Positions 41,943-50,090 of a stretch of 64,000 nucleotides of DNA are shown here, piece by piece (position 1 is the stretch's first letter; every line of letters begins with the position of its first letter). The DNA is from Candidatus Obscuribacterales bacterium (lineage in GTDB: Bacteria; Cyanobacteriota; Vampirovibrionia; Obscuribacterales; Obscuribacteraceae). Below the pieces are notes generated by a model. It saw nothing but the letters and a program-made list of their open reading frames with translations, was not told where the DNA came from and did not search any database. The DNA lies in NCBI GenBank assembly GCA_019744775.1, contig JAIETZ010000011.1:124001-188000 (forward strand), read 5' to 3'. A program made the translations under genes and the position numbers.

Positions 41943-41989
41943 GTAGGAGCGCATTCCACACCATGTGTAGGGGCGCATTGCATGCGCCC
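41943..41989. repeat. GGGCGCAT palindromic repeat, third copy plus a degenerate half
   Basis: GTAGGGGCGCATTGCATGCGCCC occupies 41967-41989 and has the same 8-bp arms as the copies after fabF and ispG. No T-run follows on either strand, so it is not a good terminator here. GTAGGAGCGCATTCCACACC at 41943-41962 looks like a decayed neighbour. The pair lies between the gcvPB start and the rnd stop. Confidence 0.7.
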
Positions 41990-41999
41990 TCATCATGTT

Positions 42000-42623
42000 C
42001 TAGTGCTCAAAAATATCTCTATATCCACTAATATCCAAATCTGTGACTGCCGGCAAGCAAGCAAATGCTTGATTGGCCAACTTGGTCAATTCTTCTCTCT
42101 CTAAAAGCTTCACCATTTGATTGTAGATCGGAATCAAAACGCGCACATCTTCTGCTGCATAGTCCAACTGCGAAGGTGACAAATCCGCTCTGCCCCAATC
42201 ACTTGTCTGATTTGTCTTGTCCATTTCAGTGCCGAGAAATTCTCTTACCAGATCCTTCAAGCTATGCCTGTCTGTATACGTGCGCACTAACTTCGAGGCT
42301 ACTTTTGAGCAAAATACCGGCCACACATCCACGTGCAAATAGTATTTGAGCACAGCCATGTCAAATCGTGCATAATGGCAAAGCTTCAGGACATCTGACG
42401 ACAAAAGCTTCTTCAGGTTAGGCGCATTGTCATCAACATAGCGAATGAAGCTAACCACACCCTCATCGTCGCAAATTTGAGTTAAACAAAGACGGTCACG
42501 TCGAAGGTTAAGTCCCCGGGTTTCAGTATCCACTGCGACAACTGGCTTCTTCAGGTAGTGCGCAAGCCGCTCGGCAGAAAGATCGCCTACAAAGATATCG
42601 TCCTGGGAAACCTTATTTGACAC
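42000..42623 (-). CDS. rnd: RNase D-like 3'-5' exonuclease (DEDDy)
   Basis: A 207-residue exonuclease of the RNase D family, limited to the catalytic domain and lacking the C-terminal HRDC domains of E. coli RNase D. Exo [11 protein letters not shown] with D32 and E34; Exo [14 protein letters not shown]; Exo [14 protein letters not shown] with the Tyr of the DEDDy class. The segment [13 protein letters not shown] is also family-typical. The start is GTG at 42623 with GGGG upstream. It should trim the 3' ends of tRNA or other small RNAs. The short form is common in Cyanobacteria and Alphaproteobacteria. It lies upstream of gcvPB, separated by a palindromic repeat. Confidence 0.92.
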   Translation of the reverse strand: MSNKVSQDDIFVGDLSAERLAHYLKKPVVAVDTETRGLNLRRDRLCLTQICDDEGVVSFIRYVDDNAPNLKKLLSSDVLKLCHYARFDMAVLKYYLHVDVWPVFCSKVASKLVRTYTDRHSLKDLVREFLGTEMDKTNQTSDWGRADLSPSQLDYAAEDVRVLIPIYNQMVKLLEREELTKLANQAFACLPAVTDLDISGYRDIFEH

Positions 42624-42728
42624 TGTCTAAACCCCGAAAAGAGCCCGCGAAAAATACAAAGCTCAATTATAGATGCGTCGTTACACAGAAGTGGGCAGGG
42701 GTACATATTATTTGTGAGAATAAAGATT

Positions 42729-43961
42729 ATGAAAGCTCAACTATTGAAGTCCCAAATTTCCCTTATGGCGGCAAGCCTCCTTTTGTGCCCAATTTTGCAG
42801 GCATTTAGCCCCGCCTACGCCTTCAGGCTGTCAGTGGGTACCGTCCAGGCTGAAAAGCGCTTGGAACCAGCTCAGCCGACTCCAGAGGATGTCAACGATC
42901 CAACCTACGATTTAACAGAATCGCCCTGTGTTGTCAGCATGATCAAGTTATTGGCACACTATTTGCCCCAGCAAGTTTACTTTCTAAACTCCGAACCACA
43001 GCCGAATTACCCAAGCATCAACATCATCTCTTTGCTGATTAAGATAGCTGCTGCATCAAGACCATTGGACAAGCCGCTGGTCATAAGGAAGGAGCTTAAT
43101 CTTCCGCCGCCTGTAATTAAAACGGAGAATACAACTAATCAACCAAAGGCTAAAACTAAGCCGGACAAGAAAACAGGCAAGCTCTCCATCGGTGAAAAAA
43201 CACCAGCCCTTGATCAACTTGATCCGGAAGCGACTGTCAAAAAAGAACAGGAAAGAAAAAACAGAAGCATCGCTTCTGAAAGCCTTTACGACTCCAAAAA
43301 CTTAGAAGCTAAACCGACAGAAGAAACAGTCGAACACAACAAAATCAAGACGGCTAATTTGTATTCCGACTTCATGGCGCCAACAGTGCATCTCAATCCT
43401 CCCAAGGAAAACATGCAATTTTTATTCTGGACTTGTCCGGCAGACACAAACAGTGCCAACGGCGCTCAAGACATGCGGTCTTCAGCAGAGATAAAATTCG
43501 AAGGCAGCTTTGTAGTGAGCCAGCAAGGCGCACGATTTAAATCCATACACGGCCGACAATTCACCTTGGACGAGGGCAAATTACTTGCCTGCAACAGGCA
43601 GGCGGAGCTGTCATTTATTACGCCTTTTGGTTTGGTATCTTTACCGGCAGGCACCAGTGCATTTCTAACGTTGGACAAAAATACTCTATCGGTGCAAGCT
43701 GTTGAATCAAGCGGCAAATCAATAGTTGCCATATCCGTTAAGGACGGCAAAAGACTTTTTCTAGCAAGCGGACAACAACTAGTTTTAAGCGCCGACGGGA
43801 AACCGGCAATCAGTCAATTTTCCATTTCGCAACTTACCGAAAAAGAGCGTCTGTTCAATAGTCAGGCATCTTACTTAAATCAACAGCAAGCTTCTGCCTT
43901 GTCTGAGCTAATGAAGCGAATTACAGCTTCAACTACAGCCGCCGGCAGCAATAGCCGGTAA
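42729..43961 (+). CDS. Secreted FecR-like domain protein
   Basis: A protein of 410 residues with a signal peptide (KSQISLMAASLLLCPILQ, cleavage after AYA near 31), a disordered Lys/Pro/Thr-rich middle, and a FecR-type beta region at about 255-350: AEIKFEGSFVVSQQGARF, FTLDEGKLLACNRQAEL, SFITPFGLVSLPAG and VSVKDGKRLFLASGQQLVL-like strands. FecR-like domains in secreted proteins of this group are thought to bind partners or carbohydrate at the surface. The ATG at 42729 is used; a GTG at 42714 would add five residues. It converges with the glcF-like gene with no gap. Confidence 0.65.
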   Translation: MKAQLLKSQISLMAASLLLCPILQAFSPAYAFRLSVGTVQAEKRLEPAQPTPEDVNDPTYDLTESPCVVSMIKLLAHYLPQQVYFLNSEPQPNYPSINIISLLIKIAAASRPLDKPLVIRKELNLPPPVIKTENTTNQPKAKTKPDKKTGKLSIGEKTPALDQLDPEATVKKEQERKNRSIASESLYDSKNLEAKPTEETVEHNKIKTANLYSDFMAPTVHLNPPKENMQFLFWTCPADTNSANGAQDMRSSAEIKFEGSFVVSQQGARFKSIHGRQFTLDEGKLLACNRQAELSFITPFGLVSLPAGTSAFLTLDKNTLSVQAVESSGKSIVAISVKDGKRLFLASGQQLVLSADGKPAISQFSISQLTEKERLFNSQASYLNQQQASALSELMKRITASTTAAGSNSR

Positions 43962-45248
43962 TTAATCTTTAGAACAATAAGCCTTATCGAGAAGCTCAGC
44001 TAAGTGAACAGCCTTGACTGAAAGTCCGGCTTCTTTTATGCCTGCCTCCAACTGCATTAAGCATCCTGGATTGGTGGTGACAACCGTGTCAGCACCACTT
44101 TCTTTGATATGGGCAATTTTAGGAGTAAGCACTTTCATACTTAAATCAGTGTGTGTCAGGTTGAAAATTCCGGCACTACCGCAACACTGTTCAGCATCGA
44201 CAAGTGGTATCAATTCCACGCCTGGCACATTTTCCAAAAGCGTCACAGGCTCATTAACAATTTTTTGCGCATGATATAAATGACACGCTGCATGATAGGC
44301 CACTTTTGATTTAAGTTCTTCCGGGGCAGCGGCGAATTCATGCTGTTGCAAAAACTCTGTTATATCAACTACGCGCTTAGAAAAGTCTTCAGCACGTTCA
44401 TGCCATTCAGGATCATTTTCCAATAATTCACCATAGCTCTTAAGCATGGCTCCGCAGCCGGCGGCTGTTACGACAACAGGGCCTTTTGTTGTCTCAAACA
44501 ATTCAATATTTTCCTTGGCTAATGCTTCGGCAATATCGGTTTCGCCGGCATGAAAGGCAAGCGCACCGCAGCACGTTTGCTCAGGCACATTTACGACTTG
44601 CTTTTGGGCGACAAGCAAGCGGCGGCAGGCATGATTCACCTGGTTGTATAAAACATCCATTACACAGCCGCCGAATAGCTGCACAGTGCCTTTCTTCTCA
44701 CCAGGCGCCCAGGATTGTCTGGGCAGTGGCTCAAATTTGGGCACGTTAGGCAAAAGCACCCGCCACTGATTGTATTTGCCCAATAGGTTTTTCAGCCACG
44801 GCAGCATTTCAAATACATGATCGGATCCGGTTTTTTGCCAGAGCCTTAAAAGTTGAGCTAATTTTCTGAGCAGTCCATAATCAGGCAATACATTTTCAAA
44901 GACGTAGCGCATCATTTTGCGTGTCGCCGGCGACTTCATTTGTGCAAGAGCCGGTCTTGCTTGATTCAAAATCTTTTCATATTTGACACCTGAGGGACAT
45001 GCCGTCTGGCAGCCCAAACAACCAAGACAAGAATCAATGTGTTCCACAAGCCTGTCAGTCAACTCTAATTCATTTCTTTGCCACAGGTTCAAAAGGTAAA
45101 TACGACCGCGAGGCGACTCTGTTTCTCGACCGGTTGCCTGATAAGTTGGACAAGCCGGCAAGCAAAGTCCGCAGTGAATACACGCTTCTAAAAGTTCCAA
45201 ATCTAGTTTATGCGGGCTCAATTCTTGGTTAGTCATAAGGTAATTCAC
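43962..45248 (-). CDS. glcF: Glycolate oxidase iron-sulfur subunit (GlcF-like)
   Basis: A 428-residue protein with two [4Fe-4S] ferredoxin-type motifs (CIHCGLCLPACP at about 22-33 and CLGCLGCQTACP at about 74-85) and two CCG domains (CCGALAFHAGE and ACHLYHAQK with CCGSAGIFNLTH), as in GlcF, LutA and similar subunits. It passes electrons from the flavin subunit to the membrane quinone pool. The GTG at 45248 overlaps the stop of the FAD subunit by four bases; an ATG four codons later is an alternative. The gene order FAD subunit then Fe-S subunit fits glcE-glcF. Substrate may be glycolate or D-lactate. Confidence 0.9.
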   Translation of the reverse strand: MNYLMTNQELSPHKLDLELLEACIHCGLCLPACPTYQATGRETESPRGRIYLLNLWQRNELELTDRLVEHIDSCLGCLGCQTACPSGVKYEKILNQARPALAQMKSPATRKMMRYVFENVLPDYGLLRKLAQLLRLWQKTGSDHVFEMLPWLKNLLGKYNQWRVLLPNVPKFEPLPRQSWAPGEKKGTVQLFGGCVMDVLYNQVNHACRRLLVAQKQVVNVPEQTCCGALAFHAGETDIAEALAKENIELFETTKGPVVVTAAGCGAMLKSYGELLENDPEWHERAEDFSKRVVDITEFLQQHEFAAAPEELKSKVAYHAACHLYHAQKIVNEPVTLLENVPGVELIPLVDAEQCCGSAGIFNLTHTDLSMKVLTPKIAHIKESGADTVVTTNPGCLMQLEAGIKEAGLSVKAVHLAELLDKAYCSKD

Positions 45249-46489
45249 AATGCGGCAAGGGGGTTTAGCAAACCCAAGGGATCAAATTTCGTCTTCAGTT
45301 CTTTTTTCAATTCGTCGGCACAAGATGTATCCTGTCCTAAATATTCGGTTGCAATTTCAAATTCTTCATCTGAAGAAGCAATTATCAACTGCTCATTGTG
45401 AGGTTTGAAAAATGCTTTTAGGCTCTCCTTCAATTCCAGCATAGTCGACTCATCTTGAGCAAATATTTTTATCAACGACATATTTGGTCTGGCTTGCCAC
45501 AAGACAAACTTATGGTCGCTACGCCATTTTTCGACTATCTTGGATATTTGCGTCCATGTAGCAGAAACTGTCAATGGCTGTGAGTTAAGAACCGATTCCG
45601 GCGAAGAGAGTTTTACCCAGATAGAAGTTGCAGGCTCGCCTGCAACTTCTTGTCCGTCTATTTTTAACTGGTTACCAATCGCCAGTGCTTCCCGGCTAAG
45701 CTCAGCAACTTCTGACGAATGTCCATGCAAGCGCGCTATAAGCATTGCCTGTCTTTGATGCAATACAACTCCCATTGCCTCGATAGCTTTAGTATCTTCA
45801 GATGCTAAGTCGTAGAGCAAATGAGAGTCGATAAGCTCAAGACATGAAAGTGGTAAACCGGACCCTGTTAAATTGCGAGCCAAATCAACGAGCACTTTTG
45901 CATCGTTACTTATCCAGCAAATTGTCTTTTCATTTTCCGGCAAAGCATAAAGTCTCAGATAGGCCGCGTAGGGAATTCCCAGAGTGGCATGCGAGCCGAC
46001 AAACAATTTAGTAAGGTCATAGCCGGTGACATTTTTCACAACCCTGCCACCACATTTGGATATGTCACCAGAGGCAAGAGCAACATCTAGTCCTAAAACC
46101 AATTGACGAGGACCACCAAATCTATGGTCTAACGGTCCGCCAACTCCAGCATTAATTACATCGAAAACAGTGACACTATCGTCTACTGCCGATACGGGCC
46201 ACCACTGCCTGCTTTTCTTGAGATAATCATTGAGTTTGTTTACGCTAATCCCTGTTTCAACCTTAATAACCTGATCTTCAAGGCAGTGCTCCAGCACCTT
46301 ATCCATTTTTGAAAGATTCAGAAAAGCGAATTCACGACTGGACTGCTTAGCCTGTATAGCTTTTGGCAACTTGCGTCTAATGCCTGGGACAATTGCCAAA
46401 TTATGCTCGCCAGCATCACGCAAAACCTTTGACAGTTCGTCCTGAGTGGCTATTTGATAATCCTTGACCGTCTCTAATTCTTTTGACAT
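45245..46489 (-). CDS. glcE: FAD-binding oxidase subunit (GlcE/GlcD-like)
   Basis: Flavoprotein of the VAO/PCMH type, 414 residues from the ATG at 46489 (MSKELETVKDYQIATQDELS). The FAD domain has VIKVETGISVNKLNDYLKK, INAGVGGPLDHRFGGPRQLV and the strong GlcE/GlcD signature GGRVVKNVTGYDLTKLFVGS. The cap domain is divergent. True GlcD is about 490 residues and GlcE about 350, so this lies between; no separate GlcD is present in the window. A TTG at 46510 would add seven residues. It is coupled to glcF by a four-base overlap. Confidence 0.85.
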   Translation of the reverse strand: MSKELETVKDYQIATQDELSKVLRDAGEHNLAIVPGIRRKLPKAIQAKQSSREFAFLNLSKMDKVLEHCLEDQVIKVETGISVNKLNDYLKKSRQWWPVSAVDDSVTVFDVINAGVGGPLDHRFGGPRQLVLGLDVALASGDISKCGGRVVKNVTGYDLTKLFVGSHATLGIPYAAYLRLYALPENEKTICWISNDAKVLVDLARNLTGSGLPLSCLELIDSHLLYDLASEDTKAIEAMGVVLHQRQAMLIARLHGHSSEVAELSREALAIGNQLKIDGQEVAGEPATSIWVKLSSPESVLNSQPLTVSATWTQISKIVEKWRSDHKFVLWQARPNMSLIKIFAQDESTMLELKESLKAFFKPHNEQLIIASSDEEFEIATEYLGQDTSCADELKKELKTKFDPLGLLNPLAAL

Positions 46490-46558
46490 GCTTATCGCGT
46501 GACTTCTCAATTACAGTCAATAAGCATATATTATTGAGATGTGATTTGGCAGGGGTAA

Positions 46559-47650
46559 ATGGCGATAAATCATAAACGCAATCTCGTTATCGTGTCCGGA
46601 TACTACGGGTACGACAACATGGGCGATGAGGCAATACTTGAAACTATCGTCGGCGAGTTGAAAACACTTGTACGTGCAGATGAAATTGTCGTGCTCTCGC
46701 ACAACCCGGAGGCAACCAAAAGCATATATCAAGTCGACTCAATAAGCCGATTTGATTTTCCTGGCTTGGTTTCACTCTTAGGGAAAGCAAGGCTTTTTAT
46801 AAGTGGCGGCGGTGGATTATTCCAAGACACCAAATCTTTCGGGTCTCCGGCTTATTATGGACTGCAGATTTTTCTTGCCCGAGCTTTTGATGTGCCGGTG
46901 TATGTATTTGCCCAGGGCGTGGGGCCGTTAAAAGGCATTTTGTCTCGCACAATTACAAAGTCGGCTCTGTCACAAGCTTCTTTTACAACAGTGCGCGATC
47001 ATGAATCAGATCAATTGCTCACTGATTGGTTTATCAATCACGAAATGACCGCCGATCCTGTCTGGTGTCTTAAGCCAAACACAGTTGAAAATGGCTTTCC
47101 CGATGATGGTTTGCTTGTTGGCTTATCCTTAAGACCAAGCCCTGCACTCACAGACGGACACATAAAGCTTCTGGCAAAAATTCTCGATGAAAATCTGACC
47201 GACAACACGACAATTGTCCTTCTGCCTTTGCAGCCAAGTCAGGACATAACAGTTCTGTCTAAATTTCAAGAATACTGGCAAGAAAAAGGCAGGAAATCCC
47301 TTCTCTTTGACTCGGCTCAATGCAAATTGCCCAGTCAATGGTTATCCGTTATCGGCTCATTGAATTTTCTAATAAGCATGCGTTTGCACGCCTTGATCAT
47401 GGGCATTGCTGCCGGACGTCCTGTTTTAGGCATCAATTACGACCCCAAAGTGGCGCAACTGCTTGAAGACTCGGGGCTTCCCATGTTAAATCTAACCAAG
47501 GACGAAGCAGCGGCAAAATGGCCGGATCAAGTGAGAAATGCACTGGCCAAGGGAAAAGAGCTGTCACTGCAAGCAGCCAAAGAAAGTATTGCTCTAAAAA
47601 AGACTGCTTGCCAGAACTTCAGCATTTTGGCTAAAATCCTCTCATCGTAA
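46559..47650 (+). CDS. csaB: Polysaccharide pyruvyl transferase CsaB
   Basis: Adds a ketal-linked pyruvate from phosphoenolpyruvate to a cell-wall polysaccharide; in Bacillus and Cyanobacteria this lets SLH-domain proteins bind the wall. Family segments: VSGYYGYDNMGDEAILETIV near the start, FISGGGGLFQDTKSFGSPAY, VYVFAQGVGPLKG and a C-terminal ISMRLHALIMGIAAGRPVLG, which resembles the CDP-binding part of GT-B transferases. Length 363 is typical. AGGGG before the ATG is the ribosome site. It heads a run with tagA and mrnC. Its presence predicts SLH-domain outer membrane proteins elsewhere in the genome. Confidence 0.93.
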   Translation: MAINHKRNLVIVSGYYGYDNMGDEAILETIVGELKTLVRADEIVVLSHNPEATKSIYQVDSISRFDFPGLVSLLGKARLFISGGGGLFQDTKSFGSPAYYGLQIFLARAFDVPVYVFAQGVGPLKGILSRTITKSALSQASFTTVRDHESDQLLTDWFINHEMTADPVWCLKPNTVENGFPDDGLLVGLSLRPSPALTDGHIKLLAKILDENLTDNTTIVLLPLQPSQDITVLSKFQEYWQEKGRKSLLFDSAQCKLPSQWLSVIGSLNFLISMRLHALIMGIAAGRPVLGINYDPKVAQLLEDSGLPMLNLTKDEAAAKWPDQVRNALAKGKELSLQAAKESIALKKTACQNFSILAKILSS

Positions 47651-47708
47651 GGCGCATGGTATATGCGATTGCGGCTAAGTAGATATTTACTCGCCGCGAA
47701 ACCACTCT

Positions 47709-48497
47709 GTGAATACAAGCTTGTCAGCTATACACTTGTCAGCAATAAGTAAATCGCGAGAGAAAGTCCTCGGTTATCCGGTCGACATTGTTGACCGTGA
47801 TACCGCTCTTTCCATCATTGAATCATCCTGGCATTCAGGCAAAGGATTGAATGTTGTCACCTTGAATGCGGAGATGGTTATTGCCGCTCAAAAGGACAGC
47901 AATTTAGATCGCATCATTCGTCATTCAAGTTTGATCATTGCCGACGGGGCAGGTGTTGTTTGGGCACTCAAACTATACGGTCATAAAATTAGTCGCCTGC
48001 CGGGCATTGAATTGGCAGACGCCACTCTGGAACTTGCATCGAAGTTGGGCAAAAAGGTTTCTCTGATTGGCGGCAAAAAAGAAGTATTGGATGCTCTTGT
48101 CGATGTGGTCAAAGAGCGTTATCCGGGCATTGTCCTTGCCGGCTGTCATCACGGCTACTTTGCCGATGACGAAGAAGAAATCTTGTCCGAAATTGCTCAA
48201 AGCGAACCTGATCTTGTCCTTGTTGCTTTAGGCGTACCGCGCCAAGAAGTCTTCATTGATACCTATCGCGCAAAATACTTTCCTAAAGCGGCGCTAATCG
48301 GCGTCGGCGGCAGCTTCGATGTTTGGACAGGCAATGTCAAAAGAGCACCGGCAATTATGCGCAAACTAAATTGCGAATGGCTCTGGCGACTTATCAAAGA
48401 ACCCTGGCGCGCCAATCGCATGGCTTCCGCTTTACCGAATTTTGCCTGGCAAGTACTTGCGGAAAAGTTCATTCCTTTTACAGCTAAATCCAAGTAA
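47709..48497 (+). CDS. tagA: WecG/TagA/CpsF family glycosyltransferase
   Basis: A GT26 glycosyltransferase, 262 residues, that adds N-acetylmannosamine or a related sugar to an undecaprenyl-linked intermediate in teichoic acid, ECA or capsule synthesis. Conserved segments: NVVTLNAEMVIAAQKD, IADGAGVVWALK, SLIGGKKEVLDAL, LVLVALGVPRQEVFID and GVGGSFDVWTGNVKRAP, then the C-terminal WLWRLIKEPWR. It lies 58 bases after csaB, with two small hairpins (CGCAT/ATGCG and GCGGC/GCCGC) in the gap, and its stop touches the mrnC start. Acceptor and donor are not known. Confidence 0.93.
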   Translation: MNTSLSAIHLSAISKSREKVLGYPVDIVDRDTALSIIESSWHSGKGLNVVTLNAEMVIAAQKDSNLDRIIRHSSLIIADGAGVVWALKLYGHKISRLPGIELADATLELASKLGKKVSLIGGKKEVLDALVDVVKERYPGIVLAGCHHGYFADDEEEILSEIAQSEPDLVLVALGVPRQEVFIDTYRAKYFPKAALIGVGGSFDVWTGNVKRAPAIMRKLNCEWLWRLIKEPWRANRMASALPNFAWQVLAEKFIPFTAKSK

Positions 48498-48884
48498 ATG
48501 ATTTTTGCCGAAGGACAAGTCGAGAAGGAAACGGCCAAGCTAATACCCCTAAAGGTGCTTGCCCATCTAGGCGATGCCGTTTTTCACCTATTTGAGAGGG
48601 AAAGACAAACCCTGACGATAAAGTCGGCAGCCCAACTCCACAAGCAGGCAGCCTCCCGGGTCTCCGCTCTAAAGCAGGCGGAACTGCTTGCCGAACTAAT
48701 GCCCCAATTAAGCGAAGAAGAAGCCGATATTGTAAGGCGCGCGCGAAATCTTAAGGTGAGCAATTACCGCAAATCCGGACAGGACATATATCGCCAGGCT
48801 ACCGCCTTTGAAGCACTGCTGGGCTACCTGCACCTGACAGATGAAAGTCGGCTTTTATCTATCCTGCACTTAACCTTGAAATAA
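48498..48884 (+). CDS. mrnC: Mini-ribonuclease III
   Basis: A 128-residue RNase III catalytic domain without a double-stranded RNA-binding domain, the form that matures the ends of 23S rRNA in Bacillus and occurs also in Cyanobacteria. The signature is LAHLGDAVFHLFERE (usually LAYLGDAVYEL), with the catalytic Asp; later RRARNLKVSNYR and ATAFEALLGYLHL carry the remaining acidic ligands, including Glu in FEALLG. The ATG follows the tagA stop directly, so it belongs to the csaB-tagA unit. Functional assignment is firm. Confidence 0.95.
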   Translation: MIFAEGQVEKETAKLIPLKVLAHLGDAVFHLFERERQTLTIKSAAQLHKQAASRVSALKQAELLAELMPQLSEEEADIVRRARNLKVSNYRKSGQDIYRQATAFEALLGYLHLTDESRLLSILHLTLK

Positions 48885-48983
48885 AAGCTAAATTCTTAAA
48901 ATATAGGTTCCATTCCTAAGGGATCTTCTCCTCTGGTGATAATTTAGCCTTGGTGACCCGCGTTTTACCTGCAATAGCAGTGG

Positions 48984-50090
48984 ATGGTGGTCTTCGGCTT
49001 GACCATAACATCAGATAACATCTTTGAGAGCTTCAACAATTACAGCGCTGACGGCCTTTTAGTCAGCGATGGCAATGGAAAAATCGTTGCCTCTAACAAA
49101 GCCGTCTCTAAACTTACTGGACGCGCCACCGAAGAAATAGTTGGGCAAAACATCTCGTCACTGCTTGCCTGTAGTTGTTTAAACGACGAAGAGAAAAACG
49201 GTAATCAGCTTTTACTGTCCACAGCTGAAGACACCAAATTGCATAGCGGGACGTTGATTTGCCCCAACGGCATGGACCTGCCTATACCTGTGACACACAG
49301 TCCCATTGGGTCCTCCGATGGCAGTACCGGCACTTTGACTGTACTTTACATAATTCAGGCGAGTTCCGTTCAGCAAGCGCAAACGGAATTTGTCAGCACT
49401 GTCAGTCACGAGTTGCGCACACCACTTACATCAATCAAAGGCTTCGCCGACACCATACTACGTGCAGGTGATCGACTGGATGCTGCACAACAAAGAAGAT
49501 ATATAGGCATTATAAAAGACCAAGCCGATAGGCTCGCTCGCCTTGTTGAAGACTTGCTTGCAGTGTCTCGATTAGAAGCGCGCAAACTGCAATTCACTAT
49601 TCGTGCAATTGACTTAACAGAAGCGATAAACAGAGTAATTCGCAACTTGATGGAAAAGGGCCGCAATCATAAGTTGGTCACCAAATTACCCAACGGCTTG
49701 CCGCCTGTCTGGGCTGATGCCGATAGACTTGAGCAGATTTTAACCAATCTCATCGACAACGCTATAAAGTATTCTCCACCTGATACCACAGTTACAATTG
49801 AAGCCAGAGAATTAACGGGCAAGCCCCCATTTGTGGAAATATCCATAAACGACGAGGGTGGTGGCATACCGGAAGAACATCTATCAGAAATCTTCAACAA
49901 GTTCAGCCGTCTAGATAATCCACTGGTGAGACAGACAGAAGGAACAGGACTGGGGCTCTACATCACTAAATCATTAGTGGTGGCACTGGGCGGAAGCATT
50001 AGCGTAACAAGCCAACCCAAATCAACAACCTTTACAGTCAAAATTCCTGCCGCCACGCTGGAAGAACAAGCAGCGCGAGGTAGAGGCTAA
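48984..50090 (+). CDS. PAS-domain sensor histidine kinase
   Basis: A 368-residue soluble kinase: PAS domain (about 10-125; DGLLVSDGNGKIVASNKAV), HisKA with phospho-acceptor H142 in FVSTVSHELRTPLTSIKGF, and HATPase (N box NLIDNAIKYSPP, G1 NDEGGGIP, G2 GTGLGLYI). There is no membrane span, so it senses an internal cue. Its stop overlaps the ATG of the response regulator (TAATG). The HK is most like the cyanobacterial and PhoR group. An 8-base inverted repeat, GCTAAATT/AATTTAGC, flanks about 50 bases upstream (48887-48951). Signal unknown. Confidence 0.93.
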   Translation: MVVFGLTITSDNIFESFNNYSADGLLVSDGNGKIVASNKAVSKLTGRATEEIVGQNISSLLACSCLNDEEKNGNQLLLSTAEDTKLHSGTLICPNGMDLPIPVTHSPIGSSDGSTGTLTVLYIIQASSVQQAQTEFVSTVSHELRTPLTSIKGFADTILRAGDRLDAAQQRRYIGIIKDQADRLARLVEDLLAVSRLEARKLQFTIRAIDLTEAINRVIRNLMEKGRNHKLVTKLPNGLPPVWADADRLEQILTNLIDNAIKYSPPDTTVTIEARELTGKPPFVEISINDEGGGIPEEHLSEIFNKFSRLDNPLVRQTEGTGLGLYITKSLVVALGGSISVTSQPKSTTFTVKIPAATLEEQAARGRG

